In this document: one piece after another, positions 1 to 5,993 of the stretch
How the letters are laid out: the number at the start of each line of letters is the position of its first letter
Numbering within the stretch: position 1 is the first letter of the stretch
DNA from: Nitrososphaeria archaeon
GTDB taxonomy: Archaea > Thermoproteota > Nitrososphaeria > Nitrososphaerales > Nitrososphaeraceae
Direction of reading: 5' to 3'
DNA: 9,862 bases
Assembly (NCBI GenBank): GCA_021324715.1
Contig: JAJPIN010000148.1
Span: 1-9,862, forward strand
Notes under the pieces: generated by a model
Told to the model about the DNA's origin: nothing
Seen by the model: the letters and a program-made list of their open reading frames with translations, nothing else
Databases searched by the model: none
Position numbers and translations under genes: made by a program

Positions 1-627
1 AAAAGATTTAGAATCGTGTATCGTCACCCTGATAATTCTTTAAAAGTCAATCGTAGTCATATAGAAAATATTATAAAGAAAAAATTGATGAATCTTTTTG
101 AAACTGAATCCATTACTTTTTGGCCCCTAGGCAAGGAAGAACCGGAGAGTCTGGTACTCGGTAGTGGAAGACCATTTTACATATCAATTAAAAACTCCAA
201 ACTAGTCAGTTTCAAGCATGAGTTTTCAATTCGATCCAATGGACTCATATTCAACATAAAAGAGAAACTTAAAGCTTTACCTAAAACGGTACCTTTTTAT
301 GCTATGAAAGTCAGGACACTGGTCTCTTGTGAGGATAATCTAAAAGCATCAGTCCTGAAATTAGTAAATGATTCAGGAATTAGAATTGTAGAACTGACTA
401 GTACAAGAACCAAAAATTGGAAATTTATATATCAAATGAAGTCCATTATGAGGGGTCAAAAAAAATTAGAGTTAATAATATTATGTGATAATGGTTTTCC
501 AATTAGACGATTTATTGATGGGGATGAAGACATATCACCAAATCTATGTCAGATACTGTATAATAAGTGCAAATGCCAATTCTTTGATATATTGGATATT
601 GTTAGTGAAGAGGATTTATTAAATTAG
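1..627 (+). CDS. pus10: tRNA pseudouridine synthase Pus10, C-terminal part (cut by the window start)
   Basis: The frame is open from base 1, so the gene begins outside the window; a GTG at 16 is probably internal. About 208 residues of the catalytic domain are present. Pus10 makes pseudouridine 55, and in archaea also 54, in the tRNA T-loop. Recognition rests on the block GKEEPESLVLGSGRPF, which aligns with the family motif GREDVDxRxLGxGRPF, on a preceding YRHPDNSL segment resembling the family's YxKxSRxL, and on the C-terminal FIDGD...CQFFDILDIV, matching FVHGD...ADILELDV. The usual catalytic Asp (GRED) is Glu (codon 139-141), and GTYIKEFVHGD has become GFPIRRFIDGD, losing the conserved Tyr. 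The HRRPLxxRxR segment is not recognisable. It is a real but very divergent member; activity is doubtful. It converges with rps27ae, with a 65-bp gap. Confidence 0.75.
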   Translation, partial: KRFRIVYRHPDNSLKVNRSHIENIIKKKLMNLFETESITFWPLGKEEPESLVLGSGRPFYISIKNSKLVSFKHEFSIRSNGLIFNIKEKLKALPKTVPFYAMKVRTLVSCEDNLKASVLKLVNDSGIRIVELTSTRTKNWKFIYQMKSIMRGQKKLELIILCDNGFPIRRFIDGDEDISPNLCQILYNKCKCQFFDILDIVSEEDLLN

Positions 628-639
628 TGATATACACTC

Positions 640-656
640 ATAAAAATGAAAACATC
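640..656 (-). terminator. possible T-rich terminator after rps27ae
   Basis: On the minus strand, about 40-50 bases after the rps27ae stop, short T runs occur (GTTTTCATTTTTATG). Archaeal RNA polymerase can terminate on oligo-T without a hairpin, and this lies in the gap between two converging genes. The evidence is composition only. Confidence 0.25.
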
Positions 657-692
657 ATTATTCCTAACTCAAAACCAGATAAGATCAAGTGT

Positions 693-884
693 TTATTTTG
701 TCTTTTGTTTGAATTCCGTAAAACCACATTTACCGCAGGTATTTCTATCTTTATGTTCTGCCATGAAAACACCTCTTCCACATCTAGGACAATCTCTCTT
801 TTTTCGAGTTACCTTTTCACCAGAAATATCATAGAATGAATATATTTGAAATTTTGAATCTTTCTTTTTATCAGTCATAAACAT
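693..884 (-). CDS. rps27ae: 30S ribosomal protein S27ae (zinc-binding)
   Basis: This small protein of the 30S subunit has 63 residues, within the normal range for archaeal S27ae (which lacks the ubiquitin fusion of eukaryotes). The zinc ribbon is clear: C32-x2-C35 and C50-x2-C53, in CPRCGRG and CGKCGF contexts, after a lysine-rich N-terminus and the family's YSFYDISGEKVTRKKRDCPRCG stretch (in part). It follows rps24e on the same strand with 11 bases between the stop and this ATG (GAGAAG just upstream, a weak ribosome-binding site), so the two are surely co-transcribed. A second ATG two codons later (878, MTDKKK) is an equally credible start. This S24e-S27ae pairing is common in archaea. Confidence 0.93.
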   Translation of the reverse strand: MFMTDKKKDSKFQIYSFYDISGEKVTRKKRDCPRCGRGVFMAEHKDRNTCGKCGFTEFKQKTK

Positions 885-895
885 CTTCTCGAGTA

Positions 896-1264
896 TTACT
901 TTGTCTTTCCCTTTTCTGAACTCTGCTGTTTTTGTTTAAGCTTTCGTGCCTTTTCTTCATCAATGATTTTTTTTCTTTCAGTCTTTTCCAAAAGTCTCAT
1001 TGACATGTATTTTGGTAAAGTTTCATTAGCTGTTTTTTCATCTGCATAAATATGAAATAAGGCATTAACATCAGTACTGCCTTTGTTGCATCTAATTTCT
1101 ATTGGAACAATTGTCTTGATATCAACCTTATTTGCATCAGATATTGTTTCAATTGCAACTTTCTTTTTTATATTTCCAGGCACATTCCTAAAAATAACAT
1201 GGAGTTCTCTCCGATTCATTAATTGATTATCATAATCCCGTAGTACTACCAATTCAGTACTCAT
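896..1264 (-). CDS. rps24e: 30S ribosomal protein S24e
   Basis: A 122-residue protein of the small ribosomal subunit. The N-terminus NRRELHVIFRN and the central segments (KKVAIETI..., VVPIEI-like IVPIEIRCNKGSTDVNALFHIYADEKTA) follow the S24e fold, in which a conserved G-T/S-x2 segment precedes an aliphatic strand ending in YxD. The C-terminus, from about residue 88, is a highly charged Lys/Arg/Glu helix, normal for rRNA-binding tails. The start is ATG at 1264, with a TATA-like box about 33 bp upstream, so the mRNA has a leader of only a few bases. It is first in an operon with rps27ae and lies 71 bp downstream of tRNA-Arg on the same strand. Confidence 0.92.
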   Translation of the reverse strand: MSTELVVLRDYDNQLMNRRELHVIFRNVPGNIKKKVAIETISDANKVDIKTIVPIEIRCNKGSTDVNALFHIYADEKTANETLPKYMSMRLLEKTERKKIIDEEKARKLKQKQQSSEKGKTK

Positions 1265-1292
1265 ACTAATGTAAATCGAGTCAATTTTTACT

Positions 1293-1301
1293 CATATAAG
1301 G
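1293..1301 (-). promoter_or_regulatory. TATA box of the rps24e-rps27ae operon
   Basis: CCTTATATG on the minus strand, centred about 33 bp before the rps24e ATG. Archaeal TATA boxes sit about 25-27 bp before the transcription start, which would give a leader of about 6-8 bases. No other TATA-like element lies at a suitable distance. Confidence 0.5.
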
Positions 1302-1335
1302 ATTTCCAATTAAGTTTGGTGAGCTACTAGAAGTA

Positions 1336-1424
1336 CGGGTCCGATGGGCTTCGATCCCATGAACTCTGGCTCCGGAGGCTTATGCTCGAAAATCAGCACC
1401 CTTTCCTGACTGGGCCACGGACCC
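1336..1424 (-). tRNA. tRNA-Arg (anticodon CCG) with a 14-nt intron at position 29/30
   Basis: On the minus strand, acceptor GGGTCCG (1424-1418) pairs with CGGACCC (1343-1337), discriminator G at 1336, no encoded CCA. The D stem is GCCC/GGGT with loop AGTCAGGAAA, including A20, an arginine identity element. The T arm is ATGGG, loop ATCGAAG, CCCAT. Read straight through (89 nt), the anticodon arm does not fold. Removing 1380-1393 gives stem CTGGC/GCCAG, loop CTCCGGA and anticodon CCG (1375-1373), and a normal 75-nt tRNA with a 5-nt variable loop. The T-loop carries A, not U, at position 54 (base 1355). The gene lies 157 bp upstream of, and divergent from, the phosphatase-argS pair. Confidence 0.9.
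1380..1393 (-). other. tRNA-Arg intron, non-canonical position 29/30, with bulge-helix-bulge motif
   Basis: The intron reads ATTTTCGAGCATAA on the minus strand. The junctions form a full bulge-helix-bulge: exon AGG pairs with exon CCT; exon GTGC (positions 24-27) pairs with intron GCAT over four pairs including one G-U; the 3-nt bulges TG^A and AA^G are cut after their second base, exactly at the ends needed to restore the anticodon stem. The intron's outer stem-loop is minimal (TTTTCGA). Neither boundary can slide by one base. Canonical archaeal introns sit at 37/38; position 29/30 is known mainly from Crenarchaeota and relatives. Confidence 0.85.
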
Positions 1425-1444
1425 AGGACAATATTACATATATG

Positions 1445-1457
1445 AAATATTTATTCG
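1445..1457 (-). promoter_or_regulatory. TATA box of tRNA-Arg
   Basis: CGAATAAATATTT on the minus strand is centred about 27 bp before the 5' end of the mature tRNA, the expected archaeal distance. A second AT-rich stretch (CATATATG, 1437-1444) lies too close to serve. Confidence 0.45.
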
Positions 1458-1555
1458 TAAATGTCATAGCTAAATGCCTCGGTTGTCTGTGATCGAATAA
1501 AGCAATTAAGAACTAATAATTGTTTAATCATGTTTCAGTAAAGTTAATCATACGC

Positions 1556-1563
1556 AAATATTA
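1556..1563 (+). promoter_or_regulatory. possible TATA box of the phosphatase-argS operon
   Basis: AAATATTA is centred about 22 bp before the TTG at 1582 and 28 bp before the TTG at 1588, so the transcript would be leaderless or nearly so. Two copies of TTAATCAT lie immediately upstream (1524-1531 and 1544-1551). Confidence 0.35.
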
Positions 1564-1581
1564 ACACAATAATTCAGTAGA

Positions 1582-2295
1582 TTGCCATTGCCTAGCAAGG
1601 ATCTGAAGATTAAAGCCTTTGCGATAGATATCGATGGAACTCTAACCGAAAATGGAAATGGAATGATCTATCTGCCTGCAGTCTCAAAAATGAGGTTTCT
1701 TGAAAAAATAGGCTACAGAGTATTTTTCGTTACTGGCCGTTCCTGGATTGAGGCTTATGTCTTGTCTATGTTTTTGGGTCTAACGAGAGTGGCGGTAGGA
1801 GAAAATGGCGGAGTTGTAGGTAAAGGGCCTTCAGATTATACTATTCTCGGAAATAAAGAGCTCTGTTCAAAGGGGTATGAAATTTTAAAGCAATGTATAT
1901 CTAATGTGGATATTAAACCTGTGTTTCCTAGACTTTCGGAGATTGTATTGCAAAGGACTTTTGATATAAATGAAGCAAAAAAAATACTAAGAGAAAGGAA
2001 ATTAGATCTAGACATAGTGGATAGTAAATATGCATATCATATTAATGAGACAGGTGTCAATAAAGCAAAAGGTCTCGCTCTAGCTTTAAGGTTCCTTAAT
2101 ATTGAACCAAATGAAGTTGTAGCCATCGGTGATAGCGAAACTGACATTTCCGTTTTTGGTATTTGCGGCCTTAGTATCGCTCTAGGGCACGCGGATCTAG
2201 CGGTTAAAGTTAATGCAGATCATGTTGTGGGTGGCAAGGAAGGAGTAGGTTTGTGTGATGCCATTGATTACGTTAATTTAAATTATTTAAGATAA
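1582..2295 (+). CDS. phosphoglycolate phosphatase, archaeal HAD type
   Basis: A 237-residue HAD-superfamily phosphatase of the archaeal phosphoglycolate phosphatase/Cof-like group, expected to hydrolyse 2-phosphoglycolate to glycolate with Mg2+, in the cytoplasm. All four HAD motifs are visible: DIDGTLT (nucleophile D16, acid D18), VTGR with T51, a lysine in GVNKAKG (K161), and GDSETD (183-188). The type-IIB cap lies between motifs II and III. The start must be TTG at 1582 or TTG at 1588, as there is a stop upstream and the first ATG falls after motif I. The argS ATG is three bases after its stop, so they form one operon. Related HAD phosphatases (sucrose-phosphate or mannosyl-glycerate types) share these motifs, so the exact substrate is inferred from family and length. 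Confidence 0.8.
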   Translation: MPLPSKDLKIKAFAIDIDGTLTENGNGMIYLPAVSKMRFLEKIGYRVFFVTGRSWIEAYVLSMFLGLTRVAVGENGGVVGKGPSDYTILGNKELCSKGYEILKQCISNVDIKPVFPRLSEIVLQRTFDINEAKKILRERKLDLDIVDSKYAYHINETGVNKAKGLALALRFLNIEPNEVVAIGDSETDISVFGICGLSIALGHADLAVKVNADHVVGGKEGVGLCDAIDYVNLNYLR

Positions 2296-2298
2296 GAA

Positions 2299-4212
2299 AT
2301 GAGTTTCAAGAAATTTGCTGCACAGGCTAATGAAGTAATCAAATTTGCACTTGAGGAATTTGATATTAAAAACAAATCATACACTATTACAGAACCCCCA
2401 AAAGAAGATTTTGGGGACTTGAGCTGTAATGTTGCATTTTTGCTTACAAAGGAACTGCAAAAATCACCTTACCAAATTGCTTCATTGTTAGTTGAGCAAT
2501 ACCGGCATTATTATAACCAAAATAAACAAGAATTTGGATACTATATATCGTCTGTTGCAGCGCATGAAAGTGGGTATATTAATTTTAAGGCAAACTTTGA
2601 TTTAATTGGTAACGAGATATCATCTGATATATTGGAAAATAATCTCTCTTTTTTAGATTTAGGTAAGCACAAAAAAGTGATTGTTGAGCACACTAGTGTT
2701 AATCCAAACAAGTCATTACACGTAGGGCATCTTAGAAATGTCGTGATAGGGGATACCCTGTATAGAATTTTAAAGAAAACAAATCACGATGTAACGGTTC
2801 TCAATTATGTTGATGATTCTGGCGTTCAAGTTGCTGATCTTCTCGTTGGTTTTTTATATTTAAAATTTCCAATACAACCAGCTGACAAGAACATAAAATT
2901 TGATAAGTATTGTGGTAACGAAATTTATGTAAAGGTAAATGAACTATATGAAAAAGATCCCACTTTGATTGAAAAAAGGAAATCGTTGTTAAAAAAATTA
3001 GAATTAGGTGATCCTGAGATAAACTCATTTGCGTCCAAAATCACACTCAAAGTCCTTACAGATCAGCTGGTAACTTGTTGGAGAATCAAAGCTCGATATG
3101 ATTTACTTAATTTTGAATCACATATAATAAGATCCGATTTATGGAAGAAAACCTTTGAAAAATTGCAACATGAAAAAATAATTGCGAAAGAAACTGAGGG
3201 TAATAATATTGGATGTTGGACATTCGATTCTTCTGACGAGGGAACTAAAATTATTGTAAGAAGCGACAATACTGCAACATACATTGCAAAAGATATTCCA
3301 TATGCATTACTGAAAGTGGGAACCATTGAAGATATATTCAACTATCGAATTTTTGCAAAACAATGGGACGATACAAATTTGTGGTCTAGCACAACCGATA
3401 ATTCAGGAAATGTAACCCGCCCAATATTTTTTCCAGCTGAATATTCTATAACGGTGATTGATAGCCGACAAACAAGATTACAAAATATAATAAAGGAAAT
3501 CCTAAATAAACTTACACAGAAAGCAAATGAATATAGGCATTTTTCATATGGTCCAGTATTACTTTCAAGTAGAACTGCAAAAAGCTTAGGGATTGGTGGA
3601 GCAAGTGAAAAGTCTGTACAAATGTCAGGAAGAAAGGGAATTTACATAGATGCTGACTTTGTTCTTGATACTTGCTATAGTAAAGCAAAAGAAGAAACTA
3701 TGAAACGTAATCCAGAAATTACTGGAGAAGATCTTGAAAAAACCTCAGAGGAAATAGCAATTTCTGCTATTAGATATAGTCTAATTAAGAACGATCTAGA
3801 AAAAGAAATAAAATTTGACATGATTGATTCGTTAAGTCTGGAAGGAAATTCTGGACCCTATTTGCAATATGCATATGCTAGATGTTGCCGTTTGATTGAA
3901 AAATCGAACGCAAAATCATTTTATGGAGATATGAATTACCTTTCTAGCGTAATTGAAAACCGAATAATTAAACATCTCTCAAAATTTACAATAATTATTG
4001 AGGATACTATTAATGCTATGGAACCAAAGCTTATTGCACACTATGCATATGAGCTTGCTACACTGTTCAACATCTTTTATGAAAAACTACCCATATTGAA
4101 AGAGATTGATACCAATATTTCTGCCGCGAGAATCTCCTTAGTAGAGGCCGTACGTTTAGTACTTAAGGTAAATCTGTGTTTAGTTGGTATTACTCCACTG
4201 GACAGAATGTAG
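2299..4212 (+). CDS. argS: arginyl-tRNA synthetase (class I)
   Basis: Charges tRNA-Arg with arginine using ATP. At 637 residues it has normal archaeal length and complete domain order: the ArgRS-specific N-terminal domain (1 to about 110, with PPKEDFGDLSCNVAF), Rossmann catalytic domain with HVNP-like HTSVNPNKSLHVGHLRN (HIGH motif HVGH at 141-144), the KMSKS-equivalent QMSGRKG at 441-447 (the first Lys is absent, as in many ArgRS), and the DALR anticodon-binding domain from about 515 (EGNSGPYLQYAYAR) to the typical hydrophobic end ...GITPLDRM. ATG at 2299 follows the phosphatase stop by three bases. A spliced tRNA-Arg lies divergently upstream. It converges with purS with a 44-bp gap. Confidence 0.96.
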   Translation: MSFKKFAAQANEVIKFALEEFDIKNKSYTITEPPKEDFGDLSCNVAFLLTKELQKSPYQIASLLVEQYRHYYNQNKQEFGYYISSVAAHESGYINFKANFDLIGNEISSDILENNLSFLDLGKHKKVIVEHTSVNPNKSLHVGHLRNVVIGDTLYRILKKTNHDVTVLNYVDDSGVQVADLLVGFLYLKFPIQPADKNIKFDKYCGNEIYVKVNELYEKDPTLIEKRKSLLKKLELGDPEINSFASKITLKVLTDQLVTCWRIKARYDLLNFESHIIRSDLWKKTFEKLQHEKIIAKETEGNNIGCWTFDSSDEGTKIIVRSDNTATYIAKDIPYALLKVGTIEDIFNYRIFAKQWDDTNLWSSTTDNSGNVTRPIFFPAEYSITVIDSRQTRLQNIIKEILNKLTQKANEYRHFSYGPVLLSSRTAKSLGIGGASEKSVQMSGRKGIYIDADFVLDTCYSKAKEETMKRNPEITGEDLEKTSEEIAISAIRYSLIKNDLEKEIKFDMIDSLSLEGNSGPYLQYAYARCCRLIEKSNAKSFYGDMNYLSSVIENRIIKHLSKFTIIIEDTINAMEPKLIAHYAYELATLFNIFYEKLPILKEIDTNISAARISLVEAVRLVLKVNLCLVGITPLDRM

Positions 4213-4256
4213 ATGTACGATTCAATCTGATTTTCCGTAAAGTATCATGCCACAAA

Positions 4257-4526
4257 TTATTTGTTCAGTTTTGTAACTGGTCCTATCGAGCAGTTGCTTA
4301 CAATAGGATTATAGATTCTTAGCTCTTCGCAAATTTTTGTTACATCTTTTTTCGCATCAATTTCTGATTTTGTCTTTACGACTATATAGTAGCACTTGGC
4401 AGATCTAACTGACTCGATATTTGAATATCCACTTCTGAAAATAAGATCCTTTTTGATTGTTTCCCCTTCTGGATCTCCTACCTCCTTTTTATTTTCTATT
4501 GTAACGACAACAAGATATCTTCCCAT
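4257..4526 (-). CDS. purS: phosphoribosylformylglycinamidine synthase subunit PurS
   Basis: PurS is the small bridging subunit of the three-part FGAM synthase PurSQL, which converts FGAR, glutamine and ATP to FGAM in purine synthesis; PurS dimers hold the glutaminase PurQ against PurL. The 89-residue length and pattern fit: MGRYLVVVTIENKKEVGDPEGETIKKDL matches the family's strand followed by 'DPxGxxI', then GYSNIESVRSAKCYYIVV for the second strand, a helix (EIDAKKDVTKICEEL) and IYNPIVSNCSI, matching the 'LxNPVIExYxI' end. The partner genes purQ and purL are not in this window. Upstream on the same strand is a DUF1622 gene, 76 bp away; AT-rich DNA at 4537-4547 and 4592-4601 could hold its own promoter, but neither is convincing. 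Confidence 0.88.
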   Translation of the reverse strand: MGRYLVVVTIENKKEVGDPEGETIKKDLIFRSGYSNIESVRSAKCYYIVVKTKSEIDAKKDVTKICEELRIYNPIVSNCSIGPVTKLNK

Positions 4527-4602
4527 GGCTTTTTCTAATTTATATTGATTTGACTATTGAAATACATTTCTTAATATCTAATGACGCATAAATACTATAA
4601 AA

Positions 4603-4983
4603 TTACTTCGAGTGTCCCTCTTGTCTCTCTATCTCTTTTGACAAGGAAAAAGTCAGCAAAACTCTAACAATTACTGTAATTACAAGTATTGCAAGTTCCG
4701 TTATAGAAGGAACTAAGATGGTCTTCAAAATATCTGCAGCAACCAAGATATCGAGGGAGATTAACAGCCCTCGCAGCAACCGTGATACTACCTCGTCTAT
4801 ACGTAAACGAACTTGTCCTTCTCTCTTCTTTAGGCTTGAAATTGTTACCCTGAGCAGGCTAATAAGAGTAATTACGATTATTCCTAGAATAATAATTGTT
4901 ATTATAATTTCTAACGCATAAACTACATTACCGATGAGTCCGTCAAGGAAAACTTTACCAATATCCACGCTGGTTTCTGTCAA
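4603..4983 (-). CDS. DUF1622 family small membrane protein
   Basis: A 126-residue integral membrane protein resembling the DUF1622 family, which has no established function. Three hydrophobic segments are visible: about 19-45 (VVYALEIIITIIILGIIVIT...), about 70-92 (LLRGLLISLDILVAADILKTIL) and about 95-116 (ELAILVITVIVRVLLTF). The last two hold the family pattern 'GLxxxLxxLVAADIxxTIxxPs...ELxxLxxIVxIRxxLxFxLxxEIE'. A charged loop (KKREGQVRLRIDEVVSR) separates segments 1 and 2. The only available start is TTG at 4983, as an in-frame stop lies just upstream; a strong TATA box sits 36 bp before it. It may be co-transcribed with purS, but nothing suggests a shared function. Confidence 0.75.
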   Translation of the reverse strand: MTETSVDIGKVFLDGLIGNVVYALEIIITIIILGIIVITLISLLRVTISSLKKREGQVRLRIDEVVSRLLRGLLISLDILVAADILKTILVPSITELAILVITVIVRVLLTFSLSKEIERQEGHSK

Positions 4984-5015
4984 AGATGTCTACTCGTAAC
5001 GAGATAACAATTCTG

Positions 5016-5023
5016 TATATATA
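5016..5023 (-). promoter_or_regulatory. TATA box of the DUF1622 gene
   Basis: TATATATA, about 26 bp before a predicted start near 4993, leaving a leader of about 10 bases to the TTG. The predicted start coincides with a perfect 5-bp inverted repeat, CTCGT-A-ACGAG (4993-5003), which could be a small operator or chance. Confidence 0.4.
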
Positions 5024-5115
5024 CGATATGATGAATTCTACAAAAATCGGAATAATTTAAATGCTCATTAATATAAAAAACGACAAGCTCATTTTTACCT
5101 TCAAACCACCTAATG

Positions 5116-5143
5116 AGAATCAATATTCTGTGAGATTGATTCT
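5116..5143. repeat. 9-bp inverted repeat
   Basis: AGAATCAAT (5116-5124) and its exact reverse complement ATTGATTCT (5135-5143) are separated by 10 bases. No T run follows on either strand, so it is not an obvious terminator. It lies about 130 bp before tRNA-Thr and the same distance behind the DUF1622 start. Confidence 0.6.
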
Positions 5144-5274
5144 AAACTAAACTAATTCTTGAATTCCCAAAACGATACTATAAAAAAGCTGAAATTGTGC
5201 TTGAATCGGATCAAAATTAAATTATCTATATAGGGGACAAAATTTTAATTATGTTGTAAAAAATTTAACCATAT

Positions 5275-5349
5275 GGTCATGTAGCTCAGCCTGGTTAGAG
5301 CGAAGGTTTTGTAAACCTTAGGCCGTGGGTCCAAATCCCATCATGACCT
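5275..5349 (+). tRNA. tRNA-Thr (anticodon TGT), intronless
   Basis: A complete 75-nt cloverleaf: acceptor GGTCATG/CATGACC, D stem GCTC/GAGC with loop AGCCTGGTTA containing the conserved GG, anticodon stem AAGGT/ACCTT with loop TTTGTAA (anticodon TGT, 34-36), variable loop AGGCC, T stem GTGGG/CCCAT with one G-U pair. The discriminator is T, as expected for archaeal tRNA-Thr, and CCA is not encoded. The T-loop reads TCCAAAT: position 55, almost always U, is C (base 5331). It stands alone between the DUF1622 gene and an ArsR-like regulator. Confidence 0.95.
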
Positions 5350-5461
5350 CTATCCTAAATCACTCGACGGGGACTAACTGACGAAATGCGTCTTTTAAAT
5401 GAGATATGTATTCAATATTGGTATCAAAAATAAATTTATTTTTTAATTAATAATTTCTAAG

Positions 5462-5488
5462 CGGATATATACTAGCATCAACGGATAT
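5462..5488 (+). repeat. direct repeat CGGATAT, 20-bp period
   Basis: Two identical 7-mers whose starts are exactly 20 bp apart (two helical turns), about 60-90 bp before the regulator's TATA box. They could bind a protein on one DNA face, possibly the regulator itself. Short enough to be chance. Confidence 0.4.
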
Positions 5489-5500
5489 GACATAGCCGTA

Positions 5501-5520
5501 TAACCCATAAGAGTGGGTTA
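5501..5520. repeat. hairpin, 7-bp stem and 6-base loop
   Basis: TAACCCA, loop TAAGAG, TGGGTTA: a perfect dyad about 35 bp upstream of the TATA box of the winged-helix gene. No T run follows. It could be an operator for that regulator. Confidence 0.5.
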
Positions 5521-5550
5521 AAAGACACTACACTGTTATTAAGTAAAAAT

Positions 5551-5560
5551 AATATATTTA
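5551..5560 (+). promoter_or_regulatory. TATA box of the ArsR-like regulator
   Basis: AATATATTTA, centred 27 bp before the ATG at 5583, which predicts a leaderless mRNA. Confidence 0.5.
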
Positions 5561-5582
5561 GGGATAATTATATTCTAAATAT

Positions 5583-5900
5583 ATGGATGTAAAAAGAAAT
5601 AGAGAAAAAGTAAATGACTTCTATGAGTTGATCCATATCGGATCTCATCCAATTAGGATTCAGATTCTTCTTCGACTTGAGTCTGAGAAGTTGTACGCAA
5701 GTAAGCTGGAAGAAATGTTAAAACACAATAGGAAAATTATTTCATTTCACTTGTCTAAATTAGAACGAGCAGGCCTAGTAACGAGTGAATACGGCCTAAT
5801 GACCTCTTCTAAGACCAGGCCGATGGCTGTGAGATATTACACGCTAACACCTGATGGTGTGAAGTTGGTCACAAAACTCAGGTTAATTCTATCTGATTGA
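5583..5900 (+). CDS. ArsR-like winged-helix transcriptional regulator
   Basis: A 105-residue protein with one winged helix-turn-helix domain spanning almost its whole length. The motif IGSHPIRIQILLRLESEKLYASKLEEML (19-46) is the ArsR start (compare 'LsdptRlrIL..L...e.s..eLa..l'), followed by the recognition helix NRKIISFHLSKLERAGLV (49-66) and a basic wing with TSSKTRPMAVRYYTLTPDG (74-92). There are no cysteines, so it is not a metal-thiolate ArsR sensor, and there is no ligand domain. ATG at 5583 with a TATA box 27 bp upstream supports a leaderless start. It probably binds DNA as a dimer; the upstream dyad and direct repeats are candidate sites. Targets cannot be told; no metal or stress genes lie near. 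Confidence 0.8.
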   Translation: MDVKRNREKVNDFYELIHIGSHPIRIQILLRLESEKLYASKLEEMLKHNRKIISFHLSKLERAGLVTSEYGLMTSSKTRPMAVRYYTLTPDGVKLVTKLRLILSD

Positions 5901-5993
5901 GTCTTATCGTTGTGACTTTAATTTTTTCAGAAGATATTTAGTATGATTTACCCAACTCGTGACATACTAATTACCAAACACTAAAAATTCACA

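Larger units (their letters stand above)
4984..5274. other. 291-bp non-coding gap with an inverted repeat
   Basis: There is no convincing ORF on either strand. It holds the DUF1622 promoter, an 11-bp dyad (4993-5003), a longer inverted repeat at 5116-5143 and the tRNA-Thr promoter region, where a TATA-like CTATATAG lies at 5227-5234 and TTTTAATTAT at 5243-5252. The rest is AT-rich with no structure I can assign. Confidence 0.5.
5350..5582. other. 233-bp non-coding gap upstream of the ArsR-like regulator
   Basis: No credible ORF. An AT-only stretch around 5430-5455 could terminate the tRNA-Thr transcript. Then come two direct copies of CGGATAT (5462-5468, 5482-5488), a hairpin (5501-5520) and the regulator's TATA box. 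Confidence 0.5.

Noticed and set aside
627..839. Plus-strand ORFs of 62-70 codons over the rps27ae region
   Set aside because: They lie antisense to rps27ae, whose zinc ribbon is unmistakable, and their products resemble no known protein.
1336..1424. Reading the unspliced tRNA as a long-variable-arm tRNA-Ser(CGA) or as Arg(TCG)
   Set aside because: The anticodon stem then has mismatches or an 8- to 10-base loop, and the would-be variable arm does not pair. The 14-nt intron with a complete bulge-helix-bulge explains every base.
2801..3341. Minus-strand ORFs inside argS
   Set aside because: Shadows of the argS reading frame; low-complexity products and no promoter.
4718..4921. Plus-strand ORF over the DUF1622 gene
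   Set aside because: Antisense to a recognisable three-segment membrane protein; no start context.
5501..5520. The 7-bp hairpin as a tRNA-Thr terminator
   Set aside because: It lies 150 bp past the tRNA and is not followed by a T run; an operator is the better guess.
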